Assembly (NCBI RefSeq): GCF_028372415.1
Contig: NC_092876.1
Coordinates: forward strand, 56,535,256 to 56,599,255
DNA: 64,000 bases
Direction: 5' to 3'
Origin: Notamacropus eugenii
Lineage: Eukaryota; Chordata; Mammalia; Diprotodontia; Macropodidae
Positions 40,866 through 51,290 of this stretch are shown one piece after another. How positions within the stretch are numbered: position 1 is the first letter of the stretch; each line of letters starts with the position of its first letter. The notes beneath the pieces were generated by a model. The model worked only from the letters and a program-made list of their open reading frames with translations. It was not told the origin of the DNA and made no database searches. The translations under genes were made by a program, and so were the position numbers.

Positions 40866-41090
40866 ATCTTCTCTGAGCTAAGAACAATGCTCTGCATTCA
40901 GTGGACATTTAATAGATGACTGTTGCATGGAAATGAAATGAATGATGATCAGTCAGTACTTTGCATATATATACATATACATATGTATATATACATAGAT
41001 ATCTTCTCTGAGTTAAAAACAATGTCCAGTATTCAGTGGGCACTTAATAGATGCCTGTTGAATGGAAATGAATGCTGATCAGTCAATACT
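40866..41090 (+). repeat. Local tandem duplication, about 120-bp unit
   Basis: ATCTTCTCTGAGCTAAGAACAATGCTCTGCATTCAGTGG (40866) recurs as ATCTTCTCTGAGTTAAAAACAATGTCCAGTATTCAGTGG (41000). ATAGATGACTGTTGCATGGAAATGAAATGAATGATGATCAGTCAGTACTTT recurs as ATAGATGCCTGTTGAATGGAAATG..TGATCAGTCAATACTTT. TATATACATA runs lie at each junction. Confidence 0.8.
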
Positions 41091-41174
41091 TTGAAGAGAC
41101 CATCCATAGTGGCCCCTGTCTCTTCCAACTTCAAGACTTCCCTCCCCTGGCAAGGATGGACTTGATAAGTAAAC

Positions 41175-41570
41175 CAGCATCTATGGAGCACCTATTGTGT
41201 ACTCCTCTATCACCTTGTTTGAGCTCCATACCAGGCATGCAGAAATGAAAAGGGGCTCATAGGATCATAAGAGCATAGTCTTAGAGACAGAAGGAACATT
41301 GGAGGACAAGTCCAACCTGTTCGTACATTCAAGGAGCTCATAGCCTCCTTCCTTCAAGTCCCACCTAAAATCTCACTTTTCCCAATCCCCATTTATTCTA
41401 GTACCTTCCCTTGGTTGATTATTTCTAATTTTTCTATAATTTGTATGTTGTTATTTGAGTATTGTCTCCCTGATTAAGATTCCTGGACAATAGGGACCAT
41501 CTTTTGTTTTTCTTCATATGCCCAGCACGTAGTAGGTGTTTAATAAATGTTTACTGACTGATGTATGAAT
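41175..41570. repeat. L2-type fragments in both orientations
   Basis: Antisense L2-like at 41175-41340 (CATCTATGGAGCACCTATTGTGTAC). Sense L2 3' end at 41340-41570 (CCTTCAAGTCCCACCTAAAATCTC, TAGTAGGTGTTTAATAAATG). Confidence 0.65.
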
Positions 41571-41599
41571 AAATAATATTTAAGGTATAATCTTGATAC

Positions 41600-42160
41600 T
41601 ATGACAAAAGGAACAGGACTCGGAGTCAGAGGACCTGGCTCCGTTACTTACTGTTTTTGTTACTTTGAGCCATTAATTTCTTTCTCAGCCTCAGTTTTCT
41701 CCTCTGTATAATGGATCCAATAAGCCCTGGCATCCCTTCCAACTCTAAATCTGTGAGCCTATAAATATAAAGGAAAGGGATAAAGGGGTCCTAGATATTA
41801 GAGGAAGAGGAAGGTATCACCTTCAGTTCTTCCCCTTTCTGACTAGTTCTTTGGACCATTTATGGTTTTTATTTTCTTCACAAAAAAAAAATCAATGCAC
41901 TTTTCTTTAAAACAAAAAATGTCATTGTCATTTCCAATAACTCCTCACATCCAAAAGGACCCTCCCTTATAACAAGTAAGTGCATTCAAACAAAAACAAA
42001 TCCATACATTGACCATCTTTGGACACATATGCCTCAGCTTAAACTAAAGGTCCACCACCTCTTTGGTGATGGGGGAGGAATGCTTCATCTTCATGGGCAG
42101 TGATTAGGTATGGAAAGCATAGATGGGCTGCTAGCCATTGGAGAGAGCCAGTGACAAGGT
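41600..42160. other. Intron 1, MIR fragment and unassigned sequence
   Basis: A sense MIR is at about 41610-41770 (ACTCGGAGTCAGAGGACCTGG, CAGCCTCAGTTTTCTCCTCTG). The rest, A-rich at 41880-42010, is not recognised. Confidence 0.5.
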
Positions 42161-42164
42161 AGAT

Positions 42165-42538
42165 TGGTCAACCAGCAAGCATTTATTAAGCACCTACTGT
42201 ATACCAGACACTGTAATAGGCTCTGAAAGTATAAAGACAAAGCAAAACCAAAACAAGGAGCTTACGTTCCACCTGAAGACTCAGGTCTACACATAAAACT
42301 ATGTATGAAATATGTGTGGACTCAGCAGAGCAGTGAAGTGAGGATCAAATGTGCACCTGTGTTTGGGGGATGCCAAACCTTTCCAGTCAAGCAATCCATC
42401 AGTCAATCAACAAGCATTTATTAAACACTTACTACATGCCAGGCACTGTGCGAAACGATAGAGATTCAAAGGCAAAAGGAAAGTAATGTCTGCCTTTGAG
42501 GAGCTTATAATCCAGTTGGGGAGATACCATGTACATAA
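42165..42538 (-). repeat. Two L2-type LINE 3' ends, antisense, in tandem
   Basis: CAAGCATTTATTAAGCACCTACTGTATACCAGACACTG (42175) and CAAGCATTTATTAAACACTTACTACATGCCAGGCACTGTGC (42412) each start an antisense copy with GGAGCTTACGTTCC or GGAGCTTATAATCC. Confidence 0.7.
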
Positions 42539-42539
42539 A

Positions 42540-42787
42540 TTTGTTGTTTGGTCTTTTTTCAGTTGTGTCCAACTCTTCATGACCTCATTTGGGGTTTTCT
42601 TGACAGAGATGCTAGAGTGGTTTGCCATTTCCTTCTCCAGCTTATTTTACAGATGAGGAAACTGAGGCAAACAGGGTGAAGTGACTTGCCCATGGTCACA
42701 CGGTTGGTAAGTGTCTGAAGCTGGATTTGAACTCACATAGATGAGTCTTTCTGATTCCAGGTCTGGCACACTACCCACTGTGCCCCA
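42540..42787 (-). mobile_element. Full-length marsupial SINE, antisense
   Basis: TTGTTGTTTGGTC..CAGTTGTGTCCAACTCTTCATGACCTCATTTGGGGTTTTCTTGACAGAGATG, TTTTACAGATGAGGAAACTGAGGCAAACAGGGTG and TTTGAACTCACATAGATGAG, ending CCCACTGTGCCCC. It directly follows the antisense L2 copies. Confidence 0.9.
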
Positions 42788-43535
42788 TGTACATAACTAG
42801 AATAATAGAAAACACATATGGGGTAGATGGAAGTTTCCAATCTTCATTAAAGGCTCCAAGACCTCTGTACATTTCTTTCTCGTTTTAATATCCATGACAA
42901 GACCAGTCAGTGGCTTCCACAACAGGACCTTTCTTTGCTAGATGTGCCCAGTAATGCTCTCGCTGGTGGACTGTCTGTTGACAAGGATGCAAAAGACACC
43001 AACATCTGGGGAAGGGTGCCTTGGTACGAGTTGAGTAGCCAGTACATTATAGAGAAAAGGACTCTGGATACGGAATCAGAAGTCCAAATCCACACTCTAG
43101 GACCACTGTGACGGTGAGCAAGTCATTCCCTCTTTCTAGGTCTCTTCTTCATTGTCTGTAAAATGAAAAGGGGCTGCACGAAATGTCCTCTAGGATTCCT
43201 TTCATGTCTAAATCTATAACCCTATGAAACAGCCCTTTCAGAAGAGACGGAATGAGCTCAGTTCGCTTGACAGGAGGAAAAGGAATCTAGGAGGAGAGAG
43301 AAGATTGCCAAAGAGGGAGGTGAAAAGTTGCTGGGAGGCTCACCAGGCATCATGCTGGGACCTGGGATTAATGTAATGAATTAGAAGAGATGATGCTTGC
43401 CTTTGGGGAGTTTATAGTCTCATTTGAAGATGAGGACCCACAGGGAAATATCAGCCAATGCATGATAAGTTATTGACTCCCAGTCCAGCAATCTATGTTC
43501 CAGAACACCGGTCTCTTTTCTGTCCCACAAACCAG
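42788..43535. other. Intron 1, MIR-like scraps
   Basis: A diverged sense MIR is at about 43060-43230 (AAATGAAAAGGGGCTGCACGAAATG). The remainder is unassigned; no exon. Confidence 0.45.
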
Positions 43536-43539
43536 ATAC

Positions 43540-43675
43540 TCAGGGCATCTAGGTTAGATAGAGCACTGGCCCTAGAGGCAGCAGGACCCAAGTTCAAATC
43601 CAGTCTCAGAAACTTAGTAGCTGTGGCATTTTGGGCAAGTCACTTAATCTCAATTGTTTCCAAAACAAAAGCAAA
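43540..43675 (+). mobile_element. Marsupial tRNA-like SINE, short form
   Basis: GGGCATCTAGGTTAGATAGAGCACTGGCCCTAGAGGC, CAAGTTCAAATCCAGTCTCAG and GGGCAAGTCACTTAATCTCAATTG, then an A-rich AAAACAAAAGCAAAACAG tail. Confidence 0.82.
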
Positions 43676-43684
43676 ACAGACACT

Positions 43685-44275
43685 CTATTTCTTGACTCTG
43701 GACATTTTCTGTGGCCATCTACCATGCCCGGACTGTTCTCCCTCCTCATCTCTACCTACTACCTATCCCTGGCTTCCTTTAAAGAAGACTTTCCATCTAA
43801 AAATCTCATCTTTTACAGGAAATCTTCCCCCACTTCTTTTAATTCCAGTGTCTTTCCTCTCTTAATCACTTCCTATTTATCCTGTACATAGCTTGCTTTG
43901 TATATATTTGCTTACTTCTTTGTCTCCCTGATCAGATCGCAAGCCCCTTAAGGAAAAGGACTATCCTTTGTCTTTATTTGTTTCTTCAGCACTTGGCACA
44001 GGGCCTGATGGTAGGTATTGGACTATAGAGTATTTAGACTGTTTTAATAGACCATAGACTATTTATAGACCGCTTATCGATAAGACTGTAGTCTATTCCA
44101 TGAAGCCTTTCTTGATAAGTTGAATTTATTCATTATATACCTTATATTTACTCGGGCACATTTCATCTCCTTTATTAAAATGTCAACTTTATGAAAGAAG
44201 AGACTTTTATTTTAATTCCCCAGTGCTTAGCATAGTGCTTGGAACACAGTAGGCGCTTAATAAATACTTGATGAT
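43685..44275 (+). repeat. L2 LINE 3' end(s)
   Basis: ATGCCCGGACTGTTCTCCC, TACAGGAAATCTTCCCCC, GATCAGATCGCAAGCCCCTTAAGG and GCTTGGAACACAGTAGGCGCTTAATAAATAC. The middle (44030-44100) holds repeated AGACTATTTATAGACC-like words. Confidence 0.7.
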
Positions 44276-44344
44276 CAAGATAATGGTTGTAAGGTAATTT
44301 GTTAACCTTAAAGTGTGATATAAATGTTAACTGTCATTATTTTT

Positions 44345-44600
44345 AACTAGCTCAATGAGTTAGGAAAGGGGAGGAAGGGGGAGGGAATGAGCACTTTGTA
44401 GTACCTACTATGGGCCAGGCGCTGTATTAAGAGCTTTACAAATATGATCTCATTTCATTTAGAGTCAGAGGGGGAGTTAGAAGTCACCTTTACTTTACAG
44501 ATAAGGAAACTGAGGTACTGAGAGGTTTAGTAATTTGTCCAAGATCACACAGGAAGAAGAAAGTGGGAAAGCCAGCATTTGATCCCAGGTTATCTGACTT
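44345..44600 (-). repeat. MIR-type SINE, antisense
   Basis: GAGCACTTTGTAGTACCTACTATGGGCCAGGC, TTTACAGATAAGGAAACTGAGGTACTGAG and GATCACACAGGAAGAAG..CAGCATTTGATCCCAGG. Confidence 0.7.
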
Positions 44601-44786
44601 CATAGTCTTTCCTCTGGACTTATTTTATGAAGCCTCTGGATTCTCACCTCCTTGGCCTGGATTGTAAGCCTTTGTGAGATTTCATGGAAGCAGAACAGAT
44701 TTGCCACCCCAGCGGATCTGTTGATGGAACTGAAAACTGACTCAACTGGTTTAGGACAACTACCTCTCAAACCACAAAGGGGTTTG

Positions 44787-44788
<2 letters not shown>

Positions 44789-44853
<65 letters not shown>
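44789..44853. repeat. (CA)n microsatellite, about 32 units, uninterrupted
   Basis: A pure CA run of 65 bases. It is long enough to be polymorphic. His/Thr and Val/Cys open frames over it are artefacts. Confidence 0.97.
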
Positions 44854-44855
<2 letters not shown>

Positions 44856-44924
44856 TCTAGACGTTGCTCAAGTTGACAAACCTATCCATCAGGATTTAGA
44901 CAACTCAGTGAACTCTCACACCCT

Positions 44925-45130
44925 ACAAAGACTGATGGACTGTCAGTGATGTGTGATGGAAAGACTGCTGGCCTTGCAAAGGTTAGGATTCCAATCTCTC
45001 CTCTGATACTTATGAGCTGGGTGACTAGGGGGAAACCTTCTAACTTCTCTGAGTTATGGTTTCCTCCTCTGTAAAAGCGGATGAAAATACCTGTAGCTCC
45101 TGCCTCCCTGGGCCATTGTAAAAGAGCCTC
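44925..45130 (+). repeat. MIR-type SINE
   Basis: GGAAAGACTGCTGGCCTTGC, TGAGTTATGGTTTCCTCCTCTGTAAAAGCGG and CTGGGCCATTGTAAAAG. After it, to 45285, sequence is unassigned. Confidence 0.6.
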
Positions 45131-45290
45131 AAAAACTTTTTTAGCCCTCTAGGACAGCATCATGTCTGATTGCCCCTCCTCCACCCTCACTTCCTCCAGT
45201 TGATTTTTTTACCCCAAATGGAAGATTTTGTATTTATCTCCACTGAATTTCACCTTATTAGATTTAACTCAAAGTCTTATTAACCTTACT

Positions 45291-45541
45291 AGGGGGTGCC
45301 ATAGTGCACAGAGTGCTGAGTTTGGAGTAAGGAAGACTCATCTCCTTGAGTTCAAATCTAATCTTAGATCCTTATTAGATGTGTGACCCTGAGCAAGTCA
45401 CTTCACCCTGTTTGCCTCAGTTTCTGCACCTGTAAAATGGGCTGGAGAAGGAAATGGCAAGTCACTCCAGTATCTTTGTCAAGAAAACCCCACATGGGAT
45501 CATGAAGAGTTGAACATGACTGGAAATGACTAAACAACAAC
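45291..45541 (+). mobile_element. Full-length marsupial SINE
   Basis: GGGGGTGCCATAGTGCACAGAGTGC, TTGAGTTCAAATCTAATCTTAG, GTGTGACCCTGAGCAAGTCACTTCACCCTGTTTGCCTCAG, GGAGAAGGAAATGGCAAGTCACTCCAGTATCTTTGTCAAGAAAACCCCACATGGG, ending ATGACTAAACAACAACC. Confidence 0.92.
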
Positions 45542-45636
45542 CTAATCTCTCAGATATTATCATTAGTTGGCTGAGCTCCTTCTGTTTAATCTCTCCAGTT
45601 TCCCTTTTTGCACTTCTCCAGCTCAGCACCTTTTTT

Positions 45637-45842
45637 TTTAAATTTATTTAACTTTTAACATTCATTTTCACAAAATTTTGGGTTCCAAATTTTCTCCCCT
45701 TTTGTCCCCTCCCCCCACCCCAAAACTCCGAGCGTTCTAATTGCCCCTGTCTGCCAATCTGCCCTCTCTTCTATCATCCCTCTCTGCCCTTGTCTCCATC
45801 CTATACCCCTTTACCTTATTTCTTTTTTCCTAGTGGCAAGAA
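45637..45842 (-). mobile_element. Short retrotransposon 3' end, antisense, with target duplication
   Basis: The direct repeat CAGCTCAGCACCTTTTTT at 45619-45636 and 45843-45860 flanks the insertion. Minus-strand sequence GATAGAAGAGAGGGCAGATTGG, GGGGAGAAAATTTGGAACCC and GTGAAAATGAATGTTAAAAG matches the 3' end of the element at 19435-20748, ending in an A/T tail. It is 5'-truncated at about 206 bp. Confidence 0.85.
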
Positions 45843-45914
45843 CAGCTCAGCACCTTTTTTTAAAATTTTCATTCTCATTGGTTTCCGGGCTTGGGCCTGA
45901 GTTGTGCTGAGCTG

Positions 45915-46130
45915 ATCGTTAAATTTTCATTGTGAGCGTTTACAGTTCAGAAATTGGCAAACACGACAAATCAGGACTTGATCTATTGTTTTGTGGATTG
46001 TCTAAACTTAAGAAAATCATGGAAAAAAGTTAATAATTCAAATTAAACTTGGAAGTATGTCAGGGTTACATCCCCTCCCATACCACCACTCTGTCCCCAA
46101 AAAAGCTGGTTATTAAATATTCACTACTGG
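45915..46130 (+). repeat. Unclassified interspersed repeat, copy 3
   Basis: CGTTAAATTTTCATTGTGAGCG, GCAAACACGACAAATCAGGACTTGATC, TTTTGTGGATTGTC and TTAAGAAAATCATGG align with 15725-15890. Confidence 0.7.
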
Positions 46131-46324
46131 CTTTATTTAATTCTACTGACACCTCCTCTGCCCTACCCCACCCCTTTCCCTAACTCTCATAGATCCAGAT
46201 CAGGTATTCTTAACTGGACCTCTTCGGAAGTCTGGTGAAGGCTTTTCAGAAGAATGCTTTTAGATATATAAAATAAACCACAAAGTTTGACAAAGGAAAA
46301 CCAATCTTATTCAAATACGATGAT

Positions 46325-46508
46325 CAAGGGATCACCAGTCCTAGAGTCCAGGTCAAGAGGACACAAATTCAAATTTAGCCTCAGACACTTACTAGCTGTG
46401 TGACCCTGGGCAAGTCACTTGACCTCAATTGCAAGAAAGAAAGAAGGAAAGAAAGGAAGGAAGGAAGAAAGGAAAGAAGAAAGGAAGGAAGGAAAAGAAA
46501 GAAAGAAG
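46325..46508 (+). mobile_element. Marsupial SINE with expanded GAAA/GGAA tail
   Basis: CACAAATTCAAATTTAGCCTCAGACACTTACTAGCTGTGTGACCCTGGGCAAGTCACTTGACCTCAATTGC, then 75 bases of AAGAAAGAAGGAAAGG tail repeats. The tail probably grew from the SINE poly(A). Confidence 0.85.
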
Positions 46509-47285
46509 TCAAAATCTTGGGGAAAAAACATAAGTCCATGGGCCCCAATTTAAGAATCTCTGCTGGATTTTAATTAGATGAATTTAATTAGATTAATTAA
46601 GTCTCTGATGGAGTTAAACTGGATGGGAGCTCAGAGGTTCCCCAAAGCAGACTGAATTGGGGCACTGTAGAAAGTGAGCAGCCAGGGTGTTTGCTTGGTG
46701 GATGACTAGCTAGAGAGAGCCAGAGGAGACTGGGTGTGACTTCCCTCATTGAGGCTGGTGACTTCCTGGGCCATGGAAGGTTCAGTGAGGAGTTCTTAGA
46801 ACATACCCACAGGCAGCGACACTCAGCTTTGGAGCACGAGTTGGTCCTTGGCTCTCTGGGATTGCACAATCCAAGCATTACACACGTCCCACCGATCCTG
46901 TCCAACGGCTTTTCAGGAGCCCAGGGAGATGGAGCAGTGTCAAAGAAGAGATCAGATGTTTCTGAGACCCAGGAAGGCATCCCCTTCTGAGGAGGTGTCT
47001 TGGGATCAGTATGGGAGTGGGAGTCAGGAGCTCCAGCTTCTCCATCCAGGTCTACTATTAACTGGCTATGTGACTTTGGTCATCCTTCATCTCTGATCCT
47101 CATCTGCCAAATGAGAGGATTGAATGAGAAATATTCAAATGCTGGCTGGAAACGGAGAATTGTGTTCAGCCCTGGGATCAATGTGATGTTTATATAAGAC
47201 ATGGGTCTTGTTCTCATAGTTTCACTGTCTAGAAAGTGGGATAAGGCACCAACATACATAGCAGTGATTTAAAAGAAGGAAAGAG
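46509..47285. other. Intron 1, unassigned with weak MIR
   Basis: A weak sense MIR is at 47010-47210 (GTCAGGAGCTCCAGCTTC, GATCCTCATCTGCCAAATGAGAGG). 46560-46990 is unassigned; the 46597-46980 minus-strand open frame has no family match. Confidence 0.4.
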
Positions 47286-47289
47286 GATT

Positions 47290-47495
47290 AGAGAATCTTA
47301 GCATCATAGACGTTGAGCTGGAAGGGACTGGAGATGTCACTGAATCCAACTTTTTCAGATGAGGAAACTGAGGCAGATAGAGATTAAGTGACTTGCCCAG
47401 AGTCACACAGTTAGATAGTGTCTGAGGCTGGATTTGAACTCAGGTCTTTTCGACTCCAGATCCAACACTCAGTGCACTGTGGTGCCCCTAGAGGC
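47290..47495 (-). mobile_element. CORE-type SINE, antisense
   Basis: CATCATAGACGTTGAGCTGGAAGGG, TTTTTCAGATGAGGAAACTGAGGCAG, GACTTGCCCAGAGTCACACAGTTAG and GATTTGAACTCAGGTCTTTTCGACTCC. Confidence 0.82.
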
Positions 47496-48395
47496 TTCTC
47501 ATTCTATTTCCAGGATACTCCAAGAACCTCTAAACTTTGTTGATGTAGAAAGACTAGTGTTCTGGGAGTTGAACCAGGTCAGTGTCCGAGTCCCAGCTCT
47601 GACATTTCCCAGAACCCTAGAATCTCAGACTTGGATGAGATCTCAGATGTCATCTTGTCCAACTTGTACCTAAACAAGAGTCCTTTCTAAAGAGGGTCCT
47701 CAGCAAGGGCATCTCCTACATTCCTGAAAGACTTCCATCACTTAAGAGAAGCTCTTTGAGAGTTGCTATGAATGAAATATCCATCCACTTGTTGCCAATC
47801 TGGTGGAAAGATGAACTATGCTAGGTTGGTCACCTAGTGATGAATTCAAATCCCCACCTTGATTATGAAGGCAATCATTCTGCCTCTCTGGGCCTCAGTT
47901 TCATCATATGTGAGTAAGACTTGATGGCTTCTCAGGTCCCTTCCAGCCTATGAACTCCTCTGTGCCTCAGTTTCCTTATTTGTGGGTTAGACTCTGTCCC
48001 TTTGAGCTTCAAAAATATGAGCCCAGGGTGCTATCCTTGACACCTTTGTACTTGATAGAACCTAACAGTTTGCCCGCTGATGGGGTAGTCCTTGGACAGT
48101 CATCATCACTGCAATATCTAAACATGAAGGTGATGCTAGGTCATCACCTAACATCAAATCAGGCCTTAGAGAATTACTCTGAAAGGTGTTGGATGAGGTT
48201 AGAGGGGAAAGGTTATTCCCAGTCAAGGAGATCAGGGAAGGCTTTCAGGAGGAAGTAAAGGCTGAGGTGGCCTTTAAAGCGTGAGAAGGAATGCATCCCT
48301 AGAAGACAGAGGGGGAGAGATCTGTAGGGTCTCTTCCATCTCAAAATATCCATCTGAAAAATCCTAGTATTCTGCTGATTTTCAAGGCTCTCTTG
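47496..48395. other. Intron 1, MIR/L3 fragments
   Basis: A CR1/L3-like CTTGTACCTAAACAAGAGTCC is at 47610-47780, and MIR-like 3' pieces at 47860-48010 (GGGCCTCAGTTTCATCATATG, GTGCCTCAGTTTCCTTATTTG). No exon. Confidence 0.45.
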
Positions 48396-48399
48396 TGGG

Positions 48400-48620
48400 T
48401 GGGCAGTGGAGAAATGGATGGTCACAAACCTAAGGCTGGAAGGAACCTCAGAGACCATAGAGTCCAATCTGCTCATTTTACAGATGAAAAAACTGAGGCC
48501 CAAGATGGCAAAGTAAGTTACCCCAAAACACATGAGGAACAATCACCGAGGGAGGACCTGAACCCAGGACCTCTGAATCTAGAACCACTGCTCTTTTCCT
48601 TGTGCCATTCCTGGCTTCTA
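48400..48620 (-). repeat. CORE-type SINE, antisense
   Basis: GGCTGGAAGGAACCTCAGAGACCATAGAGTCC, TTTTACAGATGAAAAAACTGAGGCCC, CCTGAACCCAGGACCTCTGAATC. Confidence 0.75.
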
Positions 48621-49525
48621 GGCTGTATGATTCTCATGGAAAATCCATGTTAGGACTCCCAGGGTCCCTGAACAACCTTGGGGAAAGACCAGAAGGAAAT
48701 CACTATTAGCCTAGAAGGTAGAATTCTGATCAATCCATCCCTGGGGGAATAAACTACTCTTGTAAGAATGCCAAGGAATCAGGTTCCTCCTGGATGGGAA
48801 TGTGTGTCATGTGTAACAGACTTGAACATTTCAGAGAAGTCACAAGACTCACCATCTCTGCTCCCTACTCCATGGTCACGTACCTAGCTGGTTTCCCTCC
48901 CAGCTGAGGAGTTACTGAGCTCCTTATCCCTAATCTTCCCCATCTTCGTTCCTGCTTCTCTCCCTTGTTGGTCTTCCCAACCCCCTTATCTCTTATGGCT
49001 CTAGAGAGAGTTGGAAAACAATTCATCTTATCCAATCCCATCCTACCTCCTCCCATTTGTGAGGAAATTGCAAGTGGTTAAGTGACTTGTCCAAGGTCAC
49101 ACCGTAACAGGTGACACCTGTGGGATTTGAATCCAGGTTTGCAGACTACAAAGTCAGACTTTTTTTCCATTCTCCTTCATTGCTTCCTAACCATTTTCTC
49201 TTCATTCCTCTTTGGTTGGTCATCCTCCTATATCTCTCTGCTCTTACTCTCCCACTTGAGAACTGGGGACATCCTTCAAGGATCAGTCCTTGGCCCTTGG
49301 TCCTTTTCTATCTTCTTCCCTCAGGCAGTATCTGGCTCACCTGGTTGCCACCACTACCTGCGTGGGGATGGTTCCCTAACTGACAGGTCCATCCTTGACC
49401 TCTCACCTCTTCCCTATGGCCAAGGAGAACAAATCTAATCACCCTTCTGGGGTAATAGCTCTTCAGATATTTGAATACAACTACTGTGTCTCCCCAAATC
49501 TCCTCTTCTCTTGAACTCAACAAGC
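48621..49525. other. Intron 1, unassigned
   Basis: A MIR-like antisense scrap is at 49060-49150 (TCCAAGGTCACACCGTAACAGG). Otherwise no named repeat and no exon; open frames at 49111-49438 are not supported. Confidence 0.4.
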
Positions 49526-49527
49526 AA

Positions 49528-49760
49528 TGGATAGAGCTCTGGACTTGGAGTCAGGAAGATGTCTATTCAAATTCTGCCTTAGACATGAATTAGATGTGGG
49601 AATCTAGGCAAGTCACTTGATCATACCCTGACTAGCATCTACCTCACTGGGTTGTTGTGAAGAAAAATGAGATAACCTATGTAAAGCTCTCTACAAACCT
49701 TATGGAGAAATGTAAATCCGAGCTATTTTTATTATAAATATTATTATTATTAAACATTTA
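49528..49760 (+). repeat. SINE fragment with MIR 3' end
   Basis: AATGGATAGAGCTCTGGACTTGGAGTCAGG, TTCAAATTCTGCCTTAGACATGAATTAG and AGGCAAGTCACTTG, then a MIR 3' end TGTTGTGAAGAAAAATGAGATAACCTATGTAAAGCTC. Confidence 0.75.
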
Positions 49761-50490
49761 TTTAAGCTTGGGATGCAACAATAAAAATTAAAACAATTCT
49801 TGGCCTCACTAAGTTTACTCAACTAAATATCCAAGGTGAACATCAACCATTTTTTCTCATCAGTCTTCCCCTAAGTGTGGTCCATAGGTCAATATTCTCA
49901 TCTGCAAAATGGGGAGAATCACAAAACTGTTTCATTGGATTGTTGTGAGATCTAAATGAAACAGTGGATGGAAAATGATGTGCTTGGGCACAAAATACAT
50001 GTCAGCTTCTCTTAAGTGTTTCTAAGATTCATGTCTTTTATTTATGGATCTTCCAAGCACTTACCTAACGCTACCCAAATTAGCACAACTTCTCTGGTTT
50101 CTTGGTGGCCTATTTCTTCCCATTCCATCCATCTTGTAATTACTTAATACTCCTTTAATCCTTGCATACCTCTGCCCAAATGCCTGCCTAAGCCCTGAAG
50201 AAGAGATTTAAAAAATATACCTCCTCCCTTCTTTGTAGAAGTGGGAGGACGATGGGTATAGAATAGGGTTGGGAACCTACGGCCTTGAGGCCACATGTGG
50301 TCCTCTAGGTCCTCAAGTGTAACCTTTGACTGAATCCAAACTTCACGGAACAACTCCCCCTTAATAAAAAGAATTTGCTCTGTGAAACTTTGACTCAGTC
50401 AAAAGACTGCACCCTGCACATGTCCACACCCCTGGTATAGAATATTTCATATACTGTCAGGTTCAATTGCTTTTGGGTGAGTTTTGCTGA
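49761..50490. other. Intron 1, L2-like and unassigned
   Basis: L2-like antisense pieces at 49750-49860 and a MIR 3' end at 49885-50000. The sequence at 50250-50410 (GGGTTGGGAACCTACGGCC) is unrecognised. Confidence 0.4.
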
Positions 50491-50491
50491 A

Positions 50492-50492
<1 letters not shown>

Positions 50493-50531
<39 letters not shown>

Positions 50532-50532
50532 G

Positions 50533-50582
<50 letters not shown>

Positions 50583-50705
50583 CCCCTCTCCCCTCTACTT
50601 TCTCTCTTCTCTCTTTCTCTCCTCTCTCCTGTCTTGTTCTCTCCCTTGTCTCTCTCTTCTCTCCCTCTCTTCTCTCTCTCTCTCTGTCTTTCTTTTTCTC
50701 TCATC
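50493..50705. repeat. TC-rich microsatellite with TCTG runs
   Basis: TCTCTCTC for about 35 bases, five TCTCTG-type units, TCTCTC again, then imperfect CTCTCTTCTCCC to 50705. Overlapping open frames are low complexity. Confidence 0.95.
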
Positions 50706-51290
50706 ATTTGTTTAAGGGATGGCTCCCTAGGTAGAGGTGCATTCTCCAGTTGGTGTGGTAGTATAATGTATTGGCTTTAGAAACAGGAGAACAGGGTGTG
50801 TATCCCAAAGAGGAAGTTTACTTCCTGTATTCATATAAGCAAATCACGAAATCAGCAGGCTTAGCATTAGAAGGGTCCTTAAGGACCATCTAGTCCAGGG
50901 GTTCTTAACCTGGAGGTCCATGAACTTGCTTTTTAAGATATTTCATTGGCTATCCCATTATCCTTGGTTTCCTTCATGACCCTCTGCATTTTATTTCATG
51001 CACATTCTTCTAAGGGGTCCCTAAGCATCCCCAGGCTTCTAGGAATTGAGGGCATCCCCAGACAAAAAGAGATCCAGGACACAAAAAAGGTTAGGGTCCA
51101 AGTCCTTCATTTTACAGAGGGGAAACCTGAGGCTCAGAGACAAGTGACTTATGATCATACAGGTAATAAGTGGCAGAGCTGGCATTGTGAACCCAGGTCT
51201 TCTGACTCTAAATTCTCCTCACACCCATTTGGGAAGTCTTTCGAGTTTGGCAGAATCTGTGCTTCTATTCCACCGTTTGGGCCTTGTGCA
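50706..51290. repeat. SINE/L3 fragments
   Basis: AGCATTAGAAGGGTCCTTAAGGACCATCTAGTCCAGGGGTTCTTAACCTGGAGGTCCATGAAC and an antisense MIR at 51100-51230 (TTTTACAGAGGGGAAACCTGAGGCTCAG). Confidence 0.5.

Noticed and set aside
44600-44876. His/Thr and Val/Cys repeat proteins
   Set aside because: They are artefacts of the (CA)n microsatellite on both strands.
50447-50780. Arg/Glu-rich and Ser/Leu-rich open frames
   Set aside because: Low-complexity TC repeat translated on both strands.
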